Below are positions 15,096 through 23,397 of a DNA stretch of 64,000 bases, piece by piece; the stretch's first letter is position 1; every line of letters begins with the position of its first letter. This DNA is from Candidatus Eiseniibacteriota bacterium (GTDB lineage Bacteria > Eisenbacteria > RBG-16-71-46 > CAIMUX01). Below the pieces are notes generated by a model, which was not told where the DNA came from, made no database searches, and saw only the letters and a program-made list of their open reading frames with translations. The DNA is taken from positions 1,674,001 to 1,738,000 of the forward strand of contig JACKCR010000002.1 of assembly GCA_020633975.1 (NCBI GenBank), written 5' to 3'. The position numbers and the translations under genes were made by a program.

Positions 15096-16450
15096 TGACC
15101 CCTGATGAGAAGTCCCGCGATGTTGCCCCACTCGACGTATCCAACCGGCGCATCCTGCTCGTCGACGACCAGGAGCAGCTCCACGAGGACTACCGGAAGA
15201 TCCTCGCTCTAGAGCCGGTCGCAACGCCGGAGTTCGACGCGATGGAGGCGGAGTTCTTCGGAGACTCGAAGGAGCAGACCGCCGCACCCAACTACGAACT
15301 GACCTCGGCCTTCCAAGGAGAGGAAGCGATCGCCGAAGTCAGGCGGTCGCTGGAGGGCGGCGTCCCGTTCGCCCTCGCCTTCGTGGACGTACGGATGCCT
15401 CCCGGAATCGACGGCATCGTGACGACGGAGCGGTTGTTCGAACTCGATCCCGAACTCCAGGTCGTCATCTCCACGGCGTACGCGGACTACGCGTGGGAGG
15501 AGATCTACCGTCGGTTCGGACCGAACGACCGCCTTCTCTTCCTCCGGAAGCCGTTCGACTCCACCGAGGTGCACCAGATCGCGAGCACGCTCACCATGAA
15601 ATGGACGCTCGCGAGACAGGCCCGCTTCAGGATGGAGGAGTTGGAGGAACGCGTCCGAAGCCGGACCGCCGAGTTGGAGGAGTCCCTCCAGGCGCTGCAA
15701 TCCACGCAGGGTCGCCTCGTCCGTTCCGAGAAGCTCGCATCGCTTGGCCGGCTCGTCGCCGGACTCGCTCACGAGATCAACACCCCGGTCGGCGCGATCG
15801 TCTCGTCCTGTGACGCCGCGAACCGAGCCGTCACCCACCTGCGTCCGCTTCTTCCGCAGGAGCCGGAAGGGAGCCTCAGCGTCAAGGCTCTCGACACTCT
15901 GGTGAGATCGCAGCGCACCATCGACCAGGCGAGCCGGCGGATGGCGGAGCTGGTGGAGAGCCTCCGCCGCTTCGCACACCTCGACCGGGCCGAGAACCAA
16001 TGGCTGGACCTTCGTGACTCCGTCCGGACCGTCCTGACCGTGCTCTCGCACCAGCTCGGGCCGAACATCGTGGTCGAAACGTCGTTCGGCGACATCCCCT
16101 CCATTTCGTGTCATCCCGGTGCCATCCACCAACTCGTACTCGGCCTCCTCGAGAACGCAGCGGAAGCGATCGATGACAAGGGCCGAATCGAGATCCGGAC
16201 CCACGCCGAGGACGGCCTGGTCCACCTGGAGATCTCGGACGACGGCCGTGGCATCGCGCCAGATCAGATCGAATCCCTCTTCGACATCGGCTGGGAAACG
16301 CGCGCCAACCGGGTGCAGGTGGACTGGGGCCTCACCGCGATCCACCAGATCGTCAAGGACCACGACGGCGAGATCAAAGTCGAGAGTCGGCCCGGTCGGG
16401 GCACACGGTTCATCGTCACGTTGCCGGTCAAGCCGCGGGAAGCGCACTGA
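15092..16450 (+). CDS. Hybrid kinase: N-terminal receiver plus histidine kinase
   Basis: 452 residues, no membrane segment. Residues ~19-170 form a receiver: ILLVDDQEQLHEDY, phospho-Asp D99 in FVDVRMPPGIDG, STAYADY and LRKPFDS. It carries an insertion of ~25 residues (about 42-68) after the first helix. A coiled coil (about 178-215) leads to the H-box LASLGRLVAGLAHEINTPVG (H227) and an ATPase domain (LVLGLLENAAEAIDDKG, ISDDGRGIAPDQIESLFDIG, VDWGLTAIHQIVKDHDGE). The second glycine box is atypical: WGLTAIHQI replaces GLGL. The 4-base overlap with the preceding kinase suggests a phosphorelay from membrane kinase to this receiver; its output partner may be the receiver protein at 10485. Confidence 0.87.
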   Translation: MMTPDEKSRDVAPLDVSNRRILLVDDQEQLHEDYRKILALEPVATPEFDAMEAEFFGDSKEQTAAPNYELTSAFQGEEAIAEVRRSLEGGVPFALAFVDVRMPPGIDGIVTTERLFELDPELQVVISTAYADYAWEEIYRRFGPNDRLLFLRKPFDSTEVHQIASTLTMKWTLARQARFRMEELEERVRSRTAELEESLQALQSTQGRLVRSEKLASLGRLVAGLAHEINTPVGAIVSSCDAANRAVTHLRPLLPQEPEGSLSVKALDTLVRSQRTIDQASRRMAELVESLRRFAHLDRAENQWLDLRDSVRTVLTVLSHQLGPNIVVETSFGDIPSISCHPGAIHQLVLGLLENAAEAIDDKGRIEIRTHAEDGLVHLEISDDGRGIAPDQIESLFDIGWETRANRVQVDWGLTAIHQIVKDHDGEIKVESRPGRGTRFIVTLPVKPREAH

Positions 16451-16502
16451 AGACCAAACACCTGATCGTCTCGATCCTCTGGCGCCGTCCCTTCGCGTGA
16501 AC

Positions 16503-16508
16503 TACAGT
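16503..16508 (+). promoter_or_regulatory. Candidate -10 TACAGT directly upstream of moeZ ATG
   Basis: TACAGT ends seven bases before the ATG at 16516. No ribosome site is visible, so if this is a real -10 box the mRNA would be leaderless or nearly so. No good -35 is seen. Confidence 0.25.
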
Positions 16509-16515
16509 CCCGGGC

Positions 16516-17679
16516 ATGGACCCGATCTCGACCCGGAAACTGCCGGAACTCTCCCCCGCGGAAGTCAGGCGGTACGACCGTCATCTCATCCTTCCCGAAG
16601 TAGGTGCCGAGGGACAAGCGCGGCTCAAAGCCTCGGGCGTCCTGGTCGTGGGCGCAGGTGGACTCGGCTCGCCGCTGCTGCTCTACCTCGCCGCAGCCGG
16701 AGTGGGCCGGATCGGCCTGGTCGAGTTCGACCGGGTCGATGAGTCGAACCTCCAGCGGCAAGTACTCCACGGCACGAAGGATGTCGGCCGGACGAAGCTG
16801 GCGTCTGCGATCGACCGGATCCGGGACATCAACCCGAACGTCTCCTTGGAGCCCTACGAGACGGCGCTCACCTCCGGCAATGCAATGGACATCTGTCGCG
16901 GGTACGACGTGATCGTGGACGGAACGGACAACTTCCCCACGCGCTATCTCGTCAACGACGTATCCGTGCTCCTCGGTAAGCCGAACGTCTACGGATCGAT
17001 CTTCCGGTTCGAAGGGCAGCTCTCGGTCTTCTGGGCGCCGCACGGACCGTGCTACCGGTGCCTCTATCCGGAGCCGCCTCCACCCGGAATGGTCCCGAGT
17101 TGCGCGGAGGGCGGAGTGCTCGGCGTACTTCCGGGAGTGGTCGGCGCACTCCAAGCGACGGAGACGGTCAAGCTCCTCCTGGGCAGGGGCGAGACCATGT
17201 TGGGTCGACTTCTCCTCTACGACGCCCTCGCGATGCAGTTCCGCGAGCTGAGGCTCGGCAAGGACCCTTCCTGTCCGGTCTGCGGAGAGGCTCCGACGAT
17301 CACGGAGCCGATCGACTACGACCAGTTCTGCGGAGTCCACTCGCCCGGCACCGAACAGTCGACCGACGTCGCGGAAGTCGACCCACGGGAAGCGCAGGAG
17401 AGGATTCGAAACGGCGCGTATCTCCTCGACGTACGCAACCGAGACGAGTGGGAGTTCGCCCGACTCGAAGGCGCCGTCCTCATTCCGCTTCCCGAGCTTT
17501 CGGACCGGATAGACGAAGTTCCGCGCGACCGAGACCTGATCGTCTACTGCCGGTCGGGCCGCCGAAGCGCACTCGCCTGTCTCCTTCTCGCCGCTTCCGG
17601 CAGATCGAGCGCAACGAATCTACGTGGAGGCATCCTGGCCTGGGCCGAGCAGATCGACCCCGACATCCCGACCTACTAG
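16516..17679 (+). CDS. moeZ: MoeZ-type sulfur-carrier adenylyltransferase/sulfurtransferase
   Basis: 387 residues. Residues ~18-260 are a ThiF/MoeB E1-like domain: RYDRHLILPEVGAEGQ, nucleotide loop VVGAGGLGSPLLLYLAAAG, VDGTDNFPTRYLVND (catalytic Asp), and zinc cysteines CYRC and CPVCG. Residues ~285-385 are a rhodanese domain with YLLDVRNRDEWEFARLEGA and the persulfide cysteine loop VYCRSGRRS. Proteins of this architecture adenylate the C-terminus of MoaD/ThiS-like carriers and then thiocarboxylate it, feeding molybdopterin, thiamine or cysteine synthesis. No carrier gene is adjacent; the molybdenum-cofactor genes at 37975-40637 may be the consumers. Confidence 0.92.
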   Translation: MDPISTRKLPELSPAEVRRYDRHLILPEVGAEGQARLKASGVLVVGAGGLGSPLLLYLAAAGVGRIGLVEFDRVDESNLQRQVLHGTKDVGRTKLASAIDRIRDINPNVSLEPYETALTSGNAMDICRGYDVIVDGTDNFPTRYLVNDVSVLLGKPNVYGSIFRFEGQLSVFWAPHGPCYRCLYPEPPPPGMVPSCAEGGVLGVLPGVVGALQATETVKLLLGRGETMLGRLLLYDALAMQFRELRLGKDPSCPVCGEAPTITEPIDYDQFCGVHSPGTEQSTDVAEVDPREAQERIRNGAYLLDVRNRDEWEFARLEGAVLIPLPELSDRIDEVPRDRDLIVYCRSGRRSALACLLLAASGRSSATNLRGGILAWAEQIDPDIPTY

Positions 17680-17762
17680 ACCGGGCCAATGGCTCCGAGT
17701 CGAAACCCCTGGAGTCCCTTCCTGACGGCGCCCAGCGCCACCATCCGTATGTAGAGAGTCCA

Positions 17763-18329
17763 ATGGAATCCGTGAGATCTCGCCGATTCGCCCTTCTCTT
17801 CGGGACCATCATGGTCGTTCTCGCCGTCACACTCGTCGTCTTCGCCGAAAGGGCGATCCGATCCCGCGGTGAGTGGACGATGGAAGTACGCGCGTCGGAA
17901 GGACGCGTGTCCGATGTCACCGCGAGCTGGACGATCGAACTGACGCCGTCCGTCCCCGCCTTCGTGTACGCGATCGTGGAGGGGGCGGACGGTTCGCTCC
18001 GGCTCCACGTCGCGGGCCCGTCGCCCGAGGTTACGGAAGCGATCCCGCCCGAGCGGACGTTCCCCGTGACAGTGAGGCTCGACGGCGGCGAGACGCTCCT
18101 CGTCATGGCCGACCCCCGTCCGCTCTGGTCGATCGAGGAGGCCAGGGCGAAGGCTCGGCGCACTCATGCCGATGGCCCTTGGCTCCTCGACCTCGATTCG
18201 GTGCTCGAGGTTCGGGGAGTTCCGAAGCTGCCCCAAGGCTCATCTGGAGCTCGCGTCTCGCAAGTCATCCCGAAGGGCACGGACGGCGAAGACAGAGTGC
18301 GCGGCCTCTGGGCCCGCAGGTGGCCTTGA
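17763..18329 (+). CDS. Single-pass membrane protein of unknown function
   Basis: 188 residues; ATG at 17763 with GTAGAGAG upstream. A basic n-region precedes one strong hydrophobic segment, FALLFGTIMVVLAVTLVVFA (residues ~8-27), probably an uncleaved anchor. The rest is a soluble, probably periplasmic beta-rich domain with a sandwich-like pattern (EVRASEGRVSDVTASWTIEL, then RLDGGETLLVMADPRPLWSI). No family is recognised. It lies 83 bases after moeZ and 158 bases before mccB, and may be a separate unit. Confidence 0.65.
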   Translation: MESVRSRRFALLFGTIMVVLAVTLVVFAERAIRSRGEWTMEVRASEGRVSDVTASWTIELTPSVPAFVYAIVEGADGSLRLHVAGPSPEVTEAIPPERTFPVTVRLDGGETLLVMADPRPLWSIEEARAKARRTHADGPWLLDLDSVLEVRGVPKLPQGSSGARVSQVIPKGTDGEDRVRGLWARRWP

Positions 18330-18425
18330 CCTGACCACTCTCCGGTGACGCCTGGCGCCGCGCCGCAGCTGACCTGGACCACGTCGACGACTCCGCCAAC
18401 CGTGGCCCTCGGAGCCCTGACCCGG

Positions 18426-18431
18426 TAGACT
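18426..18431 (+). promoter_or_regulatory. Candidate -10 element TAGACT for mccB
   Basis: TAGACT lies 56 bases before the mccB start. The same hexamer precedes mccA and the HMG-CoA lyase gene of the same pathway, suggesting the three units are read by the same housekeeping-type sigma factor. Confidence 0.4.
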
Positions 18432-18487
18432 GGCGGGTCTCCTCGCGGACGCGGGGACGAAAGTCAAACGAAGCGAAGGAGCGAAGG

Positions 18488-20095
18488 ATGGAAGTCCTCC
18501 CCACTCAGGTCGTGCCCGGGTCCGCCGAGTTCGAGGAAAACCAGAAGCATCACTTGCAGCTACGGGACGACCTTCGTGCAAAGCTCGAACGGATCAGGCA
18601 GGGTGGGTCGGCGCGGTCGAGGGAGAAGCACGAAGCGCGCAACAAGCTCTTCGTCCGCGACCGGATCGATCGCCTCCTCGATCCCGGCAGCCCCTTCCTC
18701 GAGCTCTCTCCTCTCGCAGCACACGAACTGTACGAGGACGACGTCCCCGCAGCGGGAATCGTGACCGGGATCGGTCGGGTGGAAGGCGTGGAGTGCCTGA
18801 TCGTCGCAAACGACGCGACGGTGAAAGGCGGGACCTACCACCCGATCACGGTGCGCAAGCACGTCCGGGCTCAGGAGATCGCGCTCGAGAATCGTCTCCC
18901 CTGCATCTACCTCGTCGATTCGGGAGGCGCCTTCCTTCCGCTGCAGGACCAAGTATTCCCGGATGAGAAGCACTTCGGCCGGATCTTCTACAACCAGGCC
19001 CAGCTCTCGTCGCTCGGCATTCCGCAGATCGCCGCTGTTCTCGGCTCGTGCACCGCGGGCGGCGCGTACGTCCCCGCGATGTCGGACGAGACCGTGATCG
19101 TGAAGGGAAACGGCACGATCTTCTTGGGCGGCCCGCCGCTCGTCAAAGCAGCCACCGGCGAAGTCGTAACCGCTGAGGAGCTGGGCGGCGCGGAGGTCCA
19201 CAGCAAGATCTCTGGCGTCACCGACCACATGGCGGAAGACGACCCACACGCCCTCGAGATCGTCCGCAGCATCGTGCAGAATCTCAACTGGCGGAAGAGC
19301 GTCCCACTCGACGTGAGAGAACCGGAAGACCCCGCTTACGATCCGGAGGAGATCTACGGTGTCCTCCCTGCCGGGCTTCGCCGTCCATTCGACGTGCACG
19401 AGGTGATCGCGCGCATCGTGGACGGAAGCCGGTTCCACGAGTTCAAGGCGCTCTACGGACCGACTCTCGTGACAGGCTTCGCCCGGATCCACGGCTATCC
19501 CGTCGGCATCCTCGCGAACAACGGAATCCTCTTCTCCGAAAGCTCGGTCAAGGGCGCTCATTTCATCGAGCTGTGCGCGCAGAGGAAGGTACCGCTGCTC
19601 TTCCTCCAGAACATCACCGGCTTCATGGTCGGTCGTCGCTACGAATCGGGCGGAATCGCGAAAGACGGCGCGAAGCTCGTGCAGGCCGTCTCGACGGCGG
19701 CGGTGCCGAAGATCACCGTGATCATCGGCGGCTCCTTCGGCGCGGGAAACTACGGGATGTGCGGACGGGCCTACGATCCGCGCTTCCTCTTCATGTGGCC
19801 GAACGCGCGCATCTCGGTGATGGGCGGCGAGCAGGCCGCGAGCGTCCTCGTCACGGTCAAGAAGGACCAGCTCGAAGCCCAGGGACAGAGCCTTTCCGCG
19901 GAAGCGGAAGAGGAGATCCGGCGTCCGATCGTCGAGAAGTACGAGCGCGAAGGACATCCGTACTACTCCAGCGCCCGTCTCTGGGACGACGGAGTGATCG
20001 AACCGGGTCAGACACGGGACGTTCTCGCGCTCGCGCTCTCCGCGACGCTCAACGCACCGATCCCCGAAACCCGCTTCCCTGTGTTCCGGATGTAG
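18488..20095 (+). CDS. mccB: 3-methylcrotonyl-CoA carboxylase beta (carboxyltransferase) subunit
   Basis: 535 residues, the normal length for MCC beta. It transfers CO2 from carboxybiotin to 3-methylcrotonyl-CoA in leucine degradation. Both crotonase-like halves are present: [20 protein letters not shown] and [15 protein letters not shown] in the N-half; [20 protein letters not shown] and [20 protein letters not shown] in the C-half. These motifs are typical of MCC rather than propionyl-CoA carboxylase, and the pathway neighbours (hydratase, biotin carboxylase, HMG-CoA lyase) agree. The ATG at 18488 follows AAGGAGCGAAGG. A strong intercistronic hairpin separates it from the hydratase gene. 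Confidence 0.93.
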   Translation: MEVLPTQVVPGSAEFEENQKHHLQLRDDLRAKLERIRQGGSARSREKHEARNKLFVRDRIDRLLDPGSPFLELSPLAAHELYEDDVPAAGIVTGIGRVEGVECLIVANDATVKGGTYHPITVRKHVRAQEIALENRLPCIYLVDSGGAFLPLQDQVFPDEKHFGRIFYNQAQLSSLGIPQIAAVLGSCTAGGAYVPAMSDETVIVKGNGTIFLGGPPLVKAATGEVVTAEELGGAEVHSKISGVTDHMAEDDPHALEIVRSIVQNLNWRKSVPLDVREPEDPAYDPEEIYGVLPAGLRRPFDVHEVIARIVDGSRFHEFKALYGPTLVTGFARIHGYPVGILANNGILFSESSVKGAHFIELCAQRKVPLLFLQNITGFMVGRRYESGGIAKDGAKLVQAVSTAAVPKITVIIGGSFGAGNYGMCGRAYDPRFLFMWPNARISVMGGEQAASVLVTVKKDQLEAQGQSLSAEAEEEIRRPIVEKYEREGHPYYSSARLWDDGVIEPGQTRDVLALALSATLNAPIPETRFPVFRM

Positions 20096-20105
20096 GACCG
20101 GAGTC

Positions 20106-20140
20106 CGCCGTCCCCGAGGCACTCGAGTCCCGGGACGGCG
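20106..20140 (+). terminator. Intercistronic hairpin between mccB and the hydratase gene
   Basis: CGCCGTCCC (20106-20114) pairs perfectly with GGGACGGCG (20132-20140) around a 17-base loop. No T-run follows and a ribosome site for the next gene comes right after it, so it is more likely an mRNA-stabilising or attenuating stem than a full terminator. Confidence 0.5.
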
Positions 20141-20161
20141 TCCGATCGAGGAGAAGCCTTC

Positions 20162-20989
20162 ATGGAACCGAAGCTGCAGGTACACGACCGCGGGCCGGTC
20201 CGAGAGATCCGACTTCACCGCCCCGAAGTCCACAATGCGTTCGACGAGGAGTTGATCTCGGCCATCGCTACCGCTTTCGACGATGTACGGGCCGACGTAG
20301 AGAACGGCGTGGGCATCCGGGCCGTCGTTTTGAGCGGTGAGGGGAAGTCGTTCTGCGCGGGCGCGGACCTCCACTACATGAAGTCGATCGCCAGCTACGG
20401 CGAGGCGGAGAACCGTGCCGACGCCGCACGACTCTCACGCATGTTCCTTTCGGTTCGCACCTGCCCCGTGTATGTGATCGCCCGGGTGCAGGGAGCCGCC
20501 CTTGGAGGCGGTACCGGACTCGTCGCCGCCGCGGACCGCGCGGTCGCCGCCGCGAGTACGAAGTTCGGCTTCACCGAAGTTCGCCTCGGCATCGTTCCTG
20601 CGGTCATCTCTCCGTTCGTCTTGGACCGGATCGGAGCGGCCCACGGCAGGGCGCTCTTCCCCACTGGAGAGCGGTTCGGCGCCGACGAAGCGCTCCGCAT
20701 CGGACTGATCGATCGCGTCGTCCCGGACGATGCGCTCGATGACGCCGTCGACACCATCTTGTCCGCCCTCCTCGCCGCCGGCCCGGCGGCGTCCCGAGAC
20801 GCAAAGCAGCTCGCAACGGAAGTCGCCGCCGCCCTCCCTCTTCCCGAGGACGCCGGAGCAGACGTGTTCGCGATGACCGCAGAACGGATCGCGCGACTCC
20901 GCGGTTCGGCAGAAGGACAGGAGGGGATGTCCGCGTTCCTGGAGAAGCGTCCCACCCACTGGGTGACGCCTCCCCCCACCCGAGACTGA
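20162..20989 (+). CDS. liuC: Enoyl-CoA hydratase family, probable 3-methylglutaconyl-CoA hydratase
   Basis: 275 residues. The crotonase fold shows SFCAGADLHYMKSIA (oxyanion-hole Gly) and QGAALGGGTGLVAAADRAVA, with the acidic residues expected of hydratases in FGFTEVRLGIVPAVISPFVL. Placed after mccB, it should hydrate 3-methylglutaconyl-CoA to HMG-CoA, the substrate of the lyase encoded at 26461. Family assignment is firm; substrate specificity rests on context. The ATG follows GAGGAGAAGCC. A 346-base spacer follows the gene. Confidence 0.88.
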   Translation: MEPKLQVHDRGPVREIRLHRPEVHNAFDEELISAIATAFDDVRADVENGVGIRAVVLSGEGKSFCAGADLHYMKSIASYGEAENRADAARLSRMFLSVRTCPVYVIARVQGAALGGGTGLVAAADRAVAAASTKFGFTEVRLGIVPAVISPFVLDRIGAAHGRALFPTGERFGADEALRIGLIDRVVPDDALDDAVDTILSALLAAGPAASRDAKQLATEVAAALPLPEDAGADVFAMTAERIARLRGSAEGQEGMSAFLEKRPTHWVTPPPTRD

Positions 20990-21335
20990 CACACCCGTCA
21001 CTCGGTTCGTCTCAAAGGCCGGATCCTGCCTTGTGCACGTTGCGAGTCGCACGCCCTCCGGCTCGGACGTCGTGGTATGCAAGACGCCCGACCGGGATTG
21101 CTGGGCGAATCTCCGATTCCCGGCCAGGATCGGCCGATCGGCTCAACCGACTGCATCGCTCACCCTTGTCCTACGCTCCCAGCTCCCCTCGAACGGCCAC
21201 GTGCGCCGTTTCACGACGTAGGATTCTGGGCGGACCGACCCAAGTCGCTGTCGTCTCGCGTTCGCGCGCCATTGGCACGCACGTTTCTTCATCGATCCCC
21301 GACAGAGGCAGGGCGACTTCGGGAGGAACGGAAAG
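20990..21335 (+). other. Spacer without gene
   Basis: These 346 bases between the hydratase and a small lipoprotein gene hold no convincing coding frame. TACGCT (21172) and TAGGAT (21217) are weak -10-like hexamers. No strong hairpin was found. Confidence 0.5.
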
Positions 21336-21602
21336 ATGAAGAACAGTCTGCGCAGCTTCGCCTGGTTCGCCGGTTTGGCGCTCCTCGTCCAGGGACTTGC
21401 TGCTTGCTCGAACTCGAACTCCCCGCTGGCCCCCACCGGCCAGGACGACGCATCCATCCAGCGAGTCGATGTGGTCCACGATGGCACCGGTGGCGGTGGC
21501 TCTCCCGTGGACATTGGAGGCGAGGTGCAGGACGACGCTCATGGCGACGGCAGAGGCGACACGCCATCGGCTCCGGACGCGACCGACGAGACCGGCAACT
21601 GA
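21336..21602 (+). CDS. Small lipoprotein, disordered and Asp/Gly-rich
   Basis: 88 residues. ATG at 21336 with GGAGGAACGG upstream gives a clear ribosome site. A basic n-region, a hydrophobic core and the lipobox LAAC (lipid-modified Cys at about residue 24) are followed by NSNSPLAP and a low-complexity, acidic tail rich in D, G, T and S. No domain is recognisable. It would be anchored in the inner or outer membrane facing the periplasm. A stem-loop follows directly. It sits inside the leucine-degradation cluster without an obvious functional link. Confidence 0.75.
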   Translation: MKNSLRSFAWFAGLALLVQGLAACSNSNSPLAPTGQDDASIQRVDVVHDGTGGGGSPVDIGGEVQDDAHGDGRGDTPSAPDATDETGN

Positions 21603-21610
21603 GTTTCTGT

Positions 21611-21649
21611 CTCCCTCGGAAGCCGGCCGCAGTGGCCGGCTCCAGGGAG
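21611..21649 (+). terminator. Hairpin after the small lipoprotein gene
   Basis: CTCCCT (21611-21616) pairs with AGGGAG (21644-21649), and AGCCGGCC (21621-21628) with GGCCGGCT (21634-21641) around a 5-base loop, eight bases after the stop codon. There is no T-run, but position and stability fit a 3'-end structure. Confidence 0.6.
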
Positions 21650-21779
21650 CTGCAACGATCGAACGGAACTTCGGACAGTGACACTCGGGGCGAGGCTCCA
21701 TCACGGGCCAGAACCCTACTAGGGAGCACCACGCAACCTGCGCGGCTCCGCCAATGAAATGACCGGTGAGGTCTGACGT

Positions 21780-21972
21780 TGGAGTCGACGCCCCGAGACG
21801 ATCTTTCCGAACGAGCACGGCAGCCCCGTCTGCACCCGGGACGGGAGCCCGCCGAGACCCTCGCGCGACGCAACGCGCACATTGGGGATAGGCCCGGGTG
21901 CAAGACAGAGGTTCGGGTCGCAAGGCCCGTCATCCGCGGCGGTGGGCGCAGGTCCACCGCCGCGTTTCTGTT
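21780..21972 (+). ncRNA. Candidate structured RNA ending in an intrinsic terminator
   Basis: No coding frame is convincing here, but pairing is dense. TGCACCCGGG (21831-21840) is perfectly complementary to CCCGGGTGCA (21893-21902) and encloses GCGCG-ACGCAA-CGCGC. An 11-base perfect stem (21935-21945 with 21954-21964, 8-base loop) is then followed by TTTCTGTT, an intrinsic-terminator shape on the plus strand only. It could be a small RNA or a leader that terminates ahead of the SpoVG genes. It does not match the RNase P, SRP, tmRNA or c-di-GMP riboswitch consensus elements I know. Boundaries are estimates. Confidence 0.4.
21935..21972 (+). terminator. Intrinsic terminator, 11-bp stem plus T-rich tail
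   Basis: Perfect stem CGCGGCGGTGG/CCACCGCCGCG with loop GCGCAGGT, followed by TTTCTGTT. No gene ends within 300 bases upstream, so it should terminate a non-coding transcript or act as an attenuator. Confidence 0.65.
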
Positions 21973-22095
21973 CCGGGGGCATACGCACATTCCCCCAGGT
22001 CGGAATCTTCAGTTGCAACGCTTCGCGGCATCGCTGATCCTAATCTCCATCAAACAAATCGGGTGATCCGCAGCGCCCGACCAGGAGGGAACAGC

Positions 22096-22275
22096 ATGGC
22101 CGCTGTGAACGCTCCCCTTGGCATCGTCACCCCCACTCGCCGATACGGCGCGGCGAGTTTGCTTCTCTCTATTGTTCACACGTCCGTGCAGGCTTCTTAT
22201 GGGGGCCGGCACAATGAACATCACGGAAGTTCACGTTCGCATGAACGCGCGAGGCAAGCTCCGCGCGTTCGCTAG
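22096..22275 (+). CDS. Possible 59-residue leader ORF overlapping spoVG-like gene 1
   Basis: The ATG at 22096 is preceded by AGGAGGGAACAGC, giving GGAGG with ideal 7-base spacing, one of the best ribosome sites in the window. The encoded peptide begins MAAVNAPLGIVTPTRRYG, has a short hydrophobic stretch (AASLLLSIVHTSV) and ends in a basic, His/Arg-rich tail. It overlaps the first 62 bases of spoVG-like gene 1, whose own ribosome site is weak, so translation of this ORF may open that start. The tail composition follows from reading spoVG in another frame, so the coding potential is doubtful. Confidence 0.35.
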   Translation: MAAVNAPLGIVTPTRRYGAASLLLSIVHTSVQASYGGRHNEHHGSSRSHERARQAPRVR

Positions 22276-22519
22276 CATCACGATCGACGGGTGGTTCGTC
22301 GTCCGGGGGCTCAAAGTCATCGAGAAGGTGACTGGGGATCTCTTTGTCGCAATGCCGACCCGTGACGACAACGGCAGAGACATCTGCCACCCCGTCCACC
22401 AACAGGGGCGTGCCTATCTGACGGAACGAGTGCTCGCTGCGTACGAAACGACGGCGCGCGGGGCGCGAGACAGGGATCGTCAACCAACGGAGGGCGCACA
22501 GCCGCAGGCAGACGCCTAA
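22214..22519 (+). CDS. spoVG: SpoVG family protein, copy 1
   Basis: 101 residues. It aligns along the whole SpoVG core: MNITEVHVRMNARGKLRAFA, ITIDGWFVVRGLKVIE, DLFVAMPTRDDNGRDICHPV and a C-terminal helix ending AAYETTARG. SpoVG proteins are small dimeric nucleic-acid-binding regulators, first known for sporulation and septation control in Firmicutes and now found in non-sporulating bacteria too. The last ~20 residues are a polar tail. Copy 2 follows 372 bases downstream, and both starts are preceded by a similar CACACG...ATGGGGGC-type segment, suggesting duplication of gene plus upstream region. Confidence 0.88.
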   Translation: MNITEVHVRMNARGKLRAFASITIDGWFVVRGLKVIEKVTGDLFVAMPTRDDNGRDICHPVHQQGRAYLTERVLAAYETTARGARDRDRQPTEGAQPQADA

Positions 22520-22891
22520 GAGCACAGCGAACCCACTGACGCGAAACGGACTCGCCGAATGTCCGCATCGCGGGTATACTGTCGCACCGAGGACTGGACC
22601 CTTCCCGGCGTCCTTTGGGGCTGGTTGATGCTGTGACTTGCCGTTCGGCGAGTCTTGGATCGTCCTCCCCACCGTCCGACGGAGTTGCTGCACGCGGCTC
22701 TCCTCAGGGCGGGAAGTACGTCGACATCGACCAAGCGGGCTCATCACGGTGTGCCCGCCCAGTCGTTTGGGCCGTCCCCCGTCGCAGCCTTTGCAGCGCA
22801 GAAGACATCATAGAGCTTTTCAATTCTGAGCCTGCTATCCGCGTCTGGGCCGGGCCTCCCACACGCATCCAGGGCATGGTGGGGGCTACGC
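22520..22891 (+). promoter_or_regulatory. Leader and promoter region between the spoVG-like genes
   Basis: No gene is seen in these 372 bases. TATACT at 22575-22580 is a good -10 candidate; transcription from it would give a ~300-base leader for copy 2. A relatively AT-rich patch lies at 22806-22845. No clear terminator precedes the promoter. Confidence 0.4.
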
Positions 22892-23362
22892 ATGCAGATC
22901 ACGGAGATCCGGATGTTCGTCTGTGACGAACCCCGGCTCAAGGCCACGCTCAGCTTGATTCTCGGCGGCGTCTTCGTCGTCAAGGGAGTCAAGATCATCG
23001 ACGGTCGACAGGGGATGTTCGTCGCGATGCCGAGTCGCAAGACCGACGGCGGCTTCGAAGACATCTGCCATCCCGTCACAGCCGAGTTCCGCGAACAGAT
23101 CGAGGACGAAGTGTTCCGGGAGTACGCCCGGGTCACTCATGTTCCGTTCGAGACGATCCAGGCTCGGCGCCGTCGCAACTCATCTCACTCCGACCGACAC
23201 GAGGGTGACTCGGGCGACTCCGAAGATGGGCCGGCCGCCTCCCGACCGGACCCCGTCCGACCGCAAGGGTCGCCGCCCGACGGCTCTCGTTTCGGTGCCG
23301 AGCGCGACTCCCGGCCACGAGGAGATCGTCTCGGGAGCGAACAACAGAGGCCGGATCACTGA
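22892..23362 (+). CDS. spoVG: SpoVG family protein, copy 2, with long charged tail
   Basis: 156 residues; ATG at 22892 with GGTGGGGGC upstream. Residues 1-85 are the SpoVG core: MQITEIRMFVCDEPRLKATL, LGGVFVVKGVKIIDG, GMFVAMPSRKTDGGFEDICH and a helical IEDEVFREYARV. Residues ~90-156 are an added low-complexity tail rich in R, D, S and P that the usual ~95-residue protein lacks; it starts with a basic ARRRRNSS patch and may add nucleic-acid affinity. The two copies differ considerably, so the duplication is not recent. A TAGACT promoter candidate for mccA follows the stop. Confidence 0.9.
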   Translation: MQITEIRMFVCDEPRLKATLSLILGGVFVVKGVKIIDGRQGMFVAMPSRKTDGGFEDICHPVTAEFREQIEDEVFREYARVTHVPFETIQARRRRNSSHSDRHEGDSGDSEDGPAASRPDPVRPQGSPPDGSRFGAERDSRPRGDRLGSEQQRPDH

Positions 23363-23397
23363 TCCCCTTCCCTTCCCGCATGGGATCCCGGCTCTGT

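Noticed and set aside
21077-21757. 226-codon plus-strand frame covering the small lipoprotein gene
   Set aside because: It crosses a clear lipoprotein gene with its own ribosome site and lipobox in a different frame, and its product is Arg/Ser-rich without domains.
21905-21930. tRNA-like T-arm (GGTTCGGGTC)
   Set aside because: The T-loop consensus GTTCRA is not met, and no acceptor or anticodon stem can be built around it.
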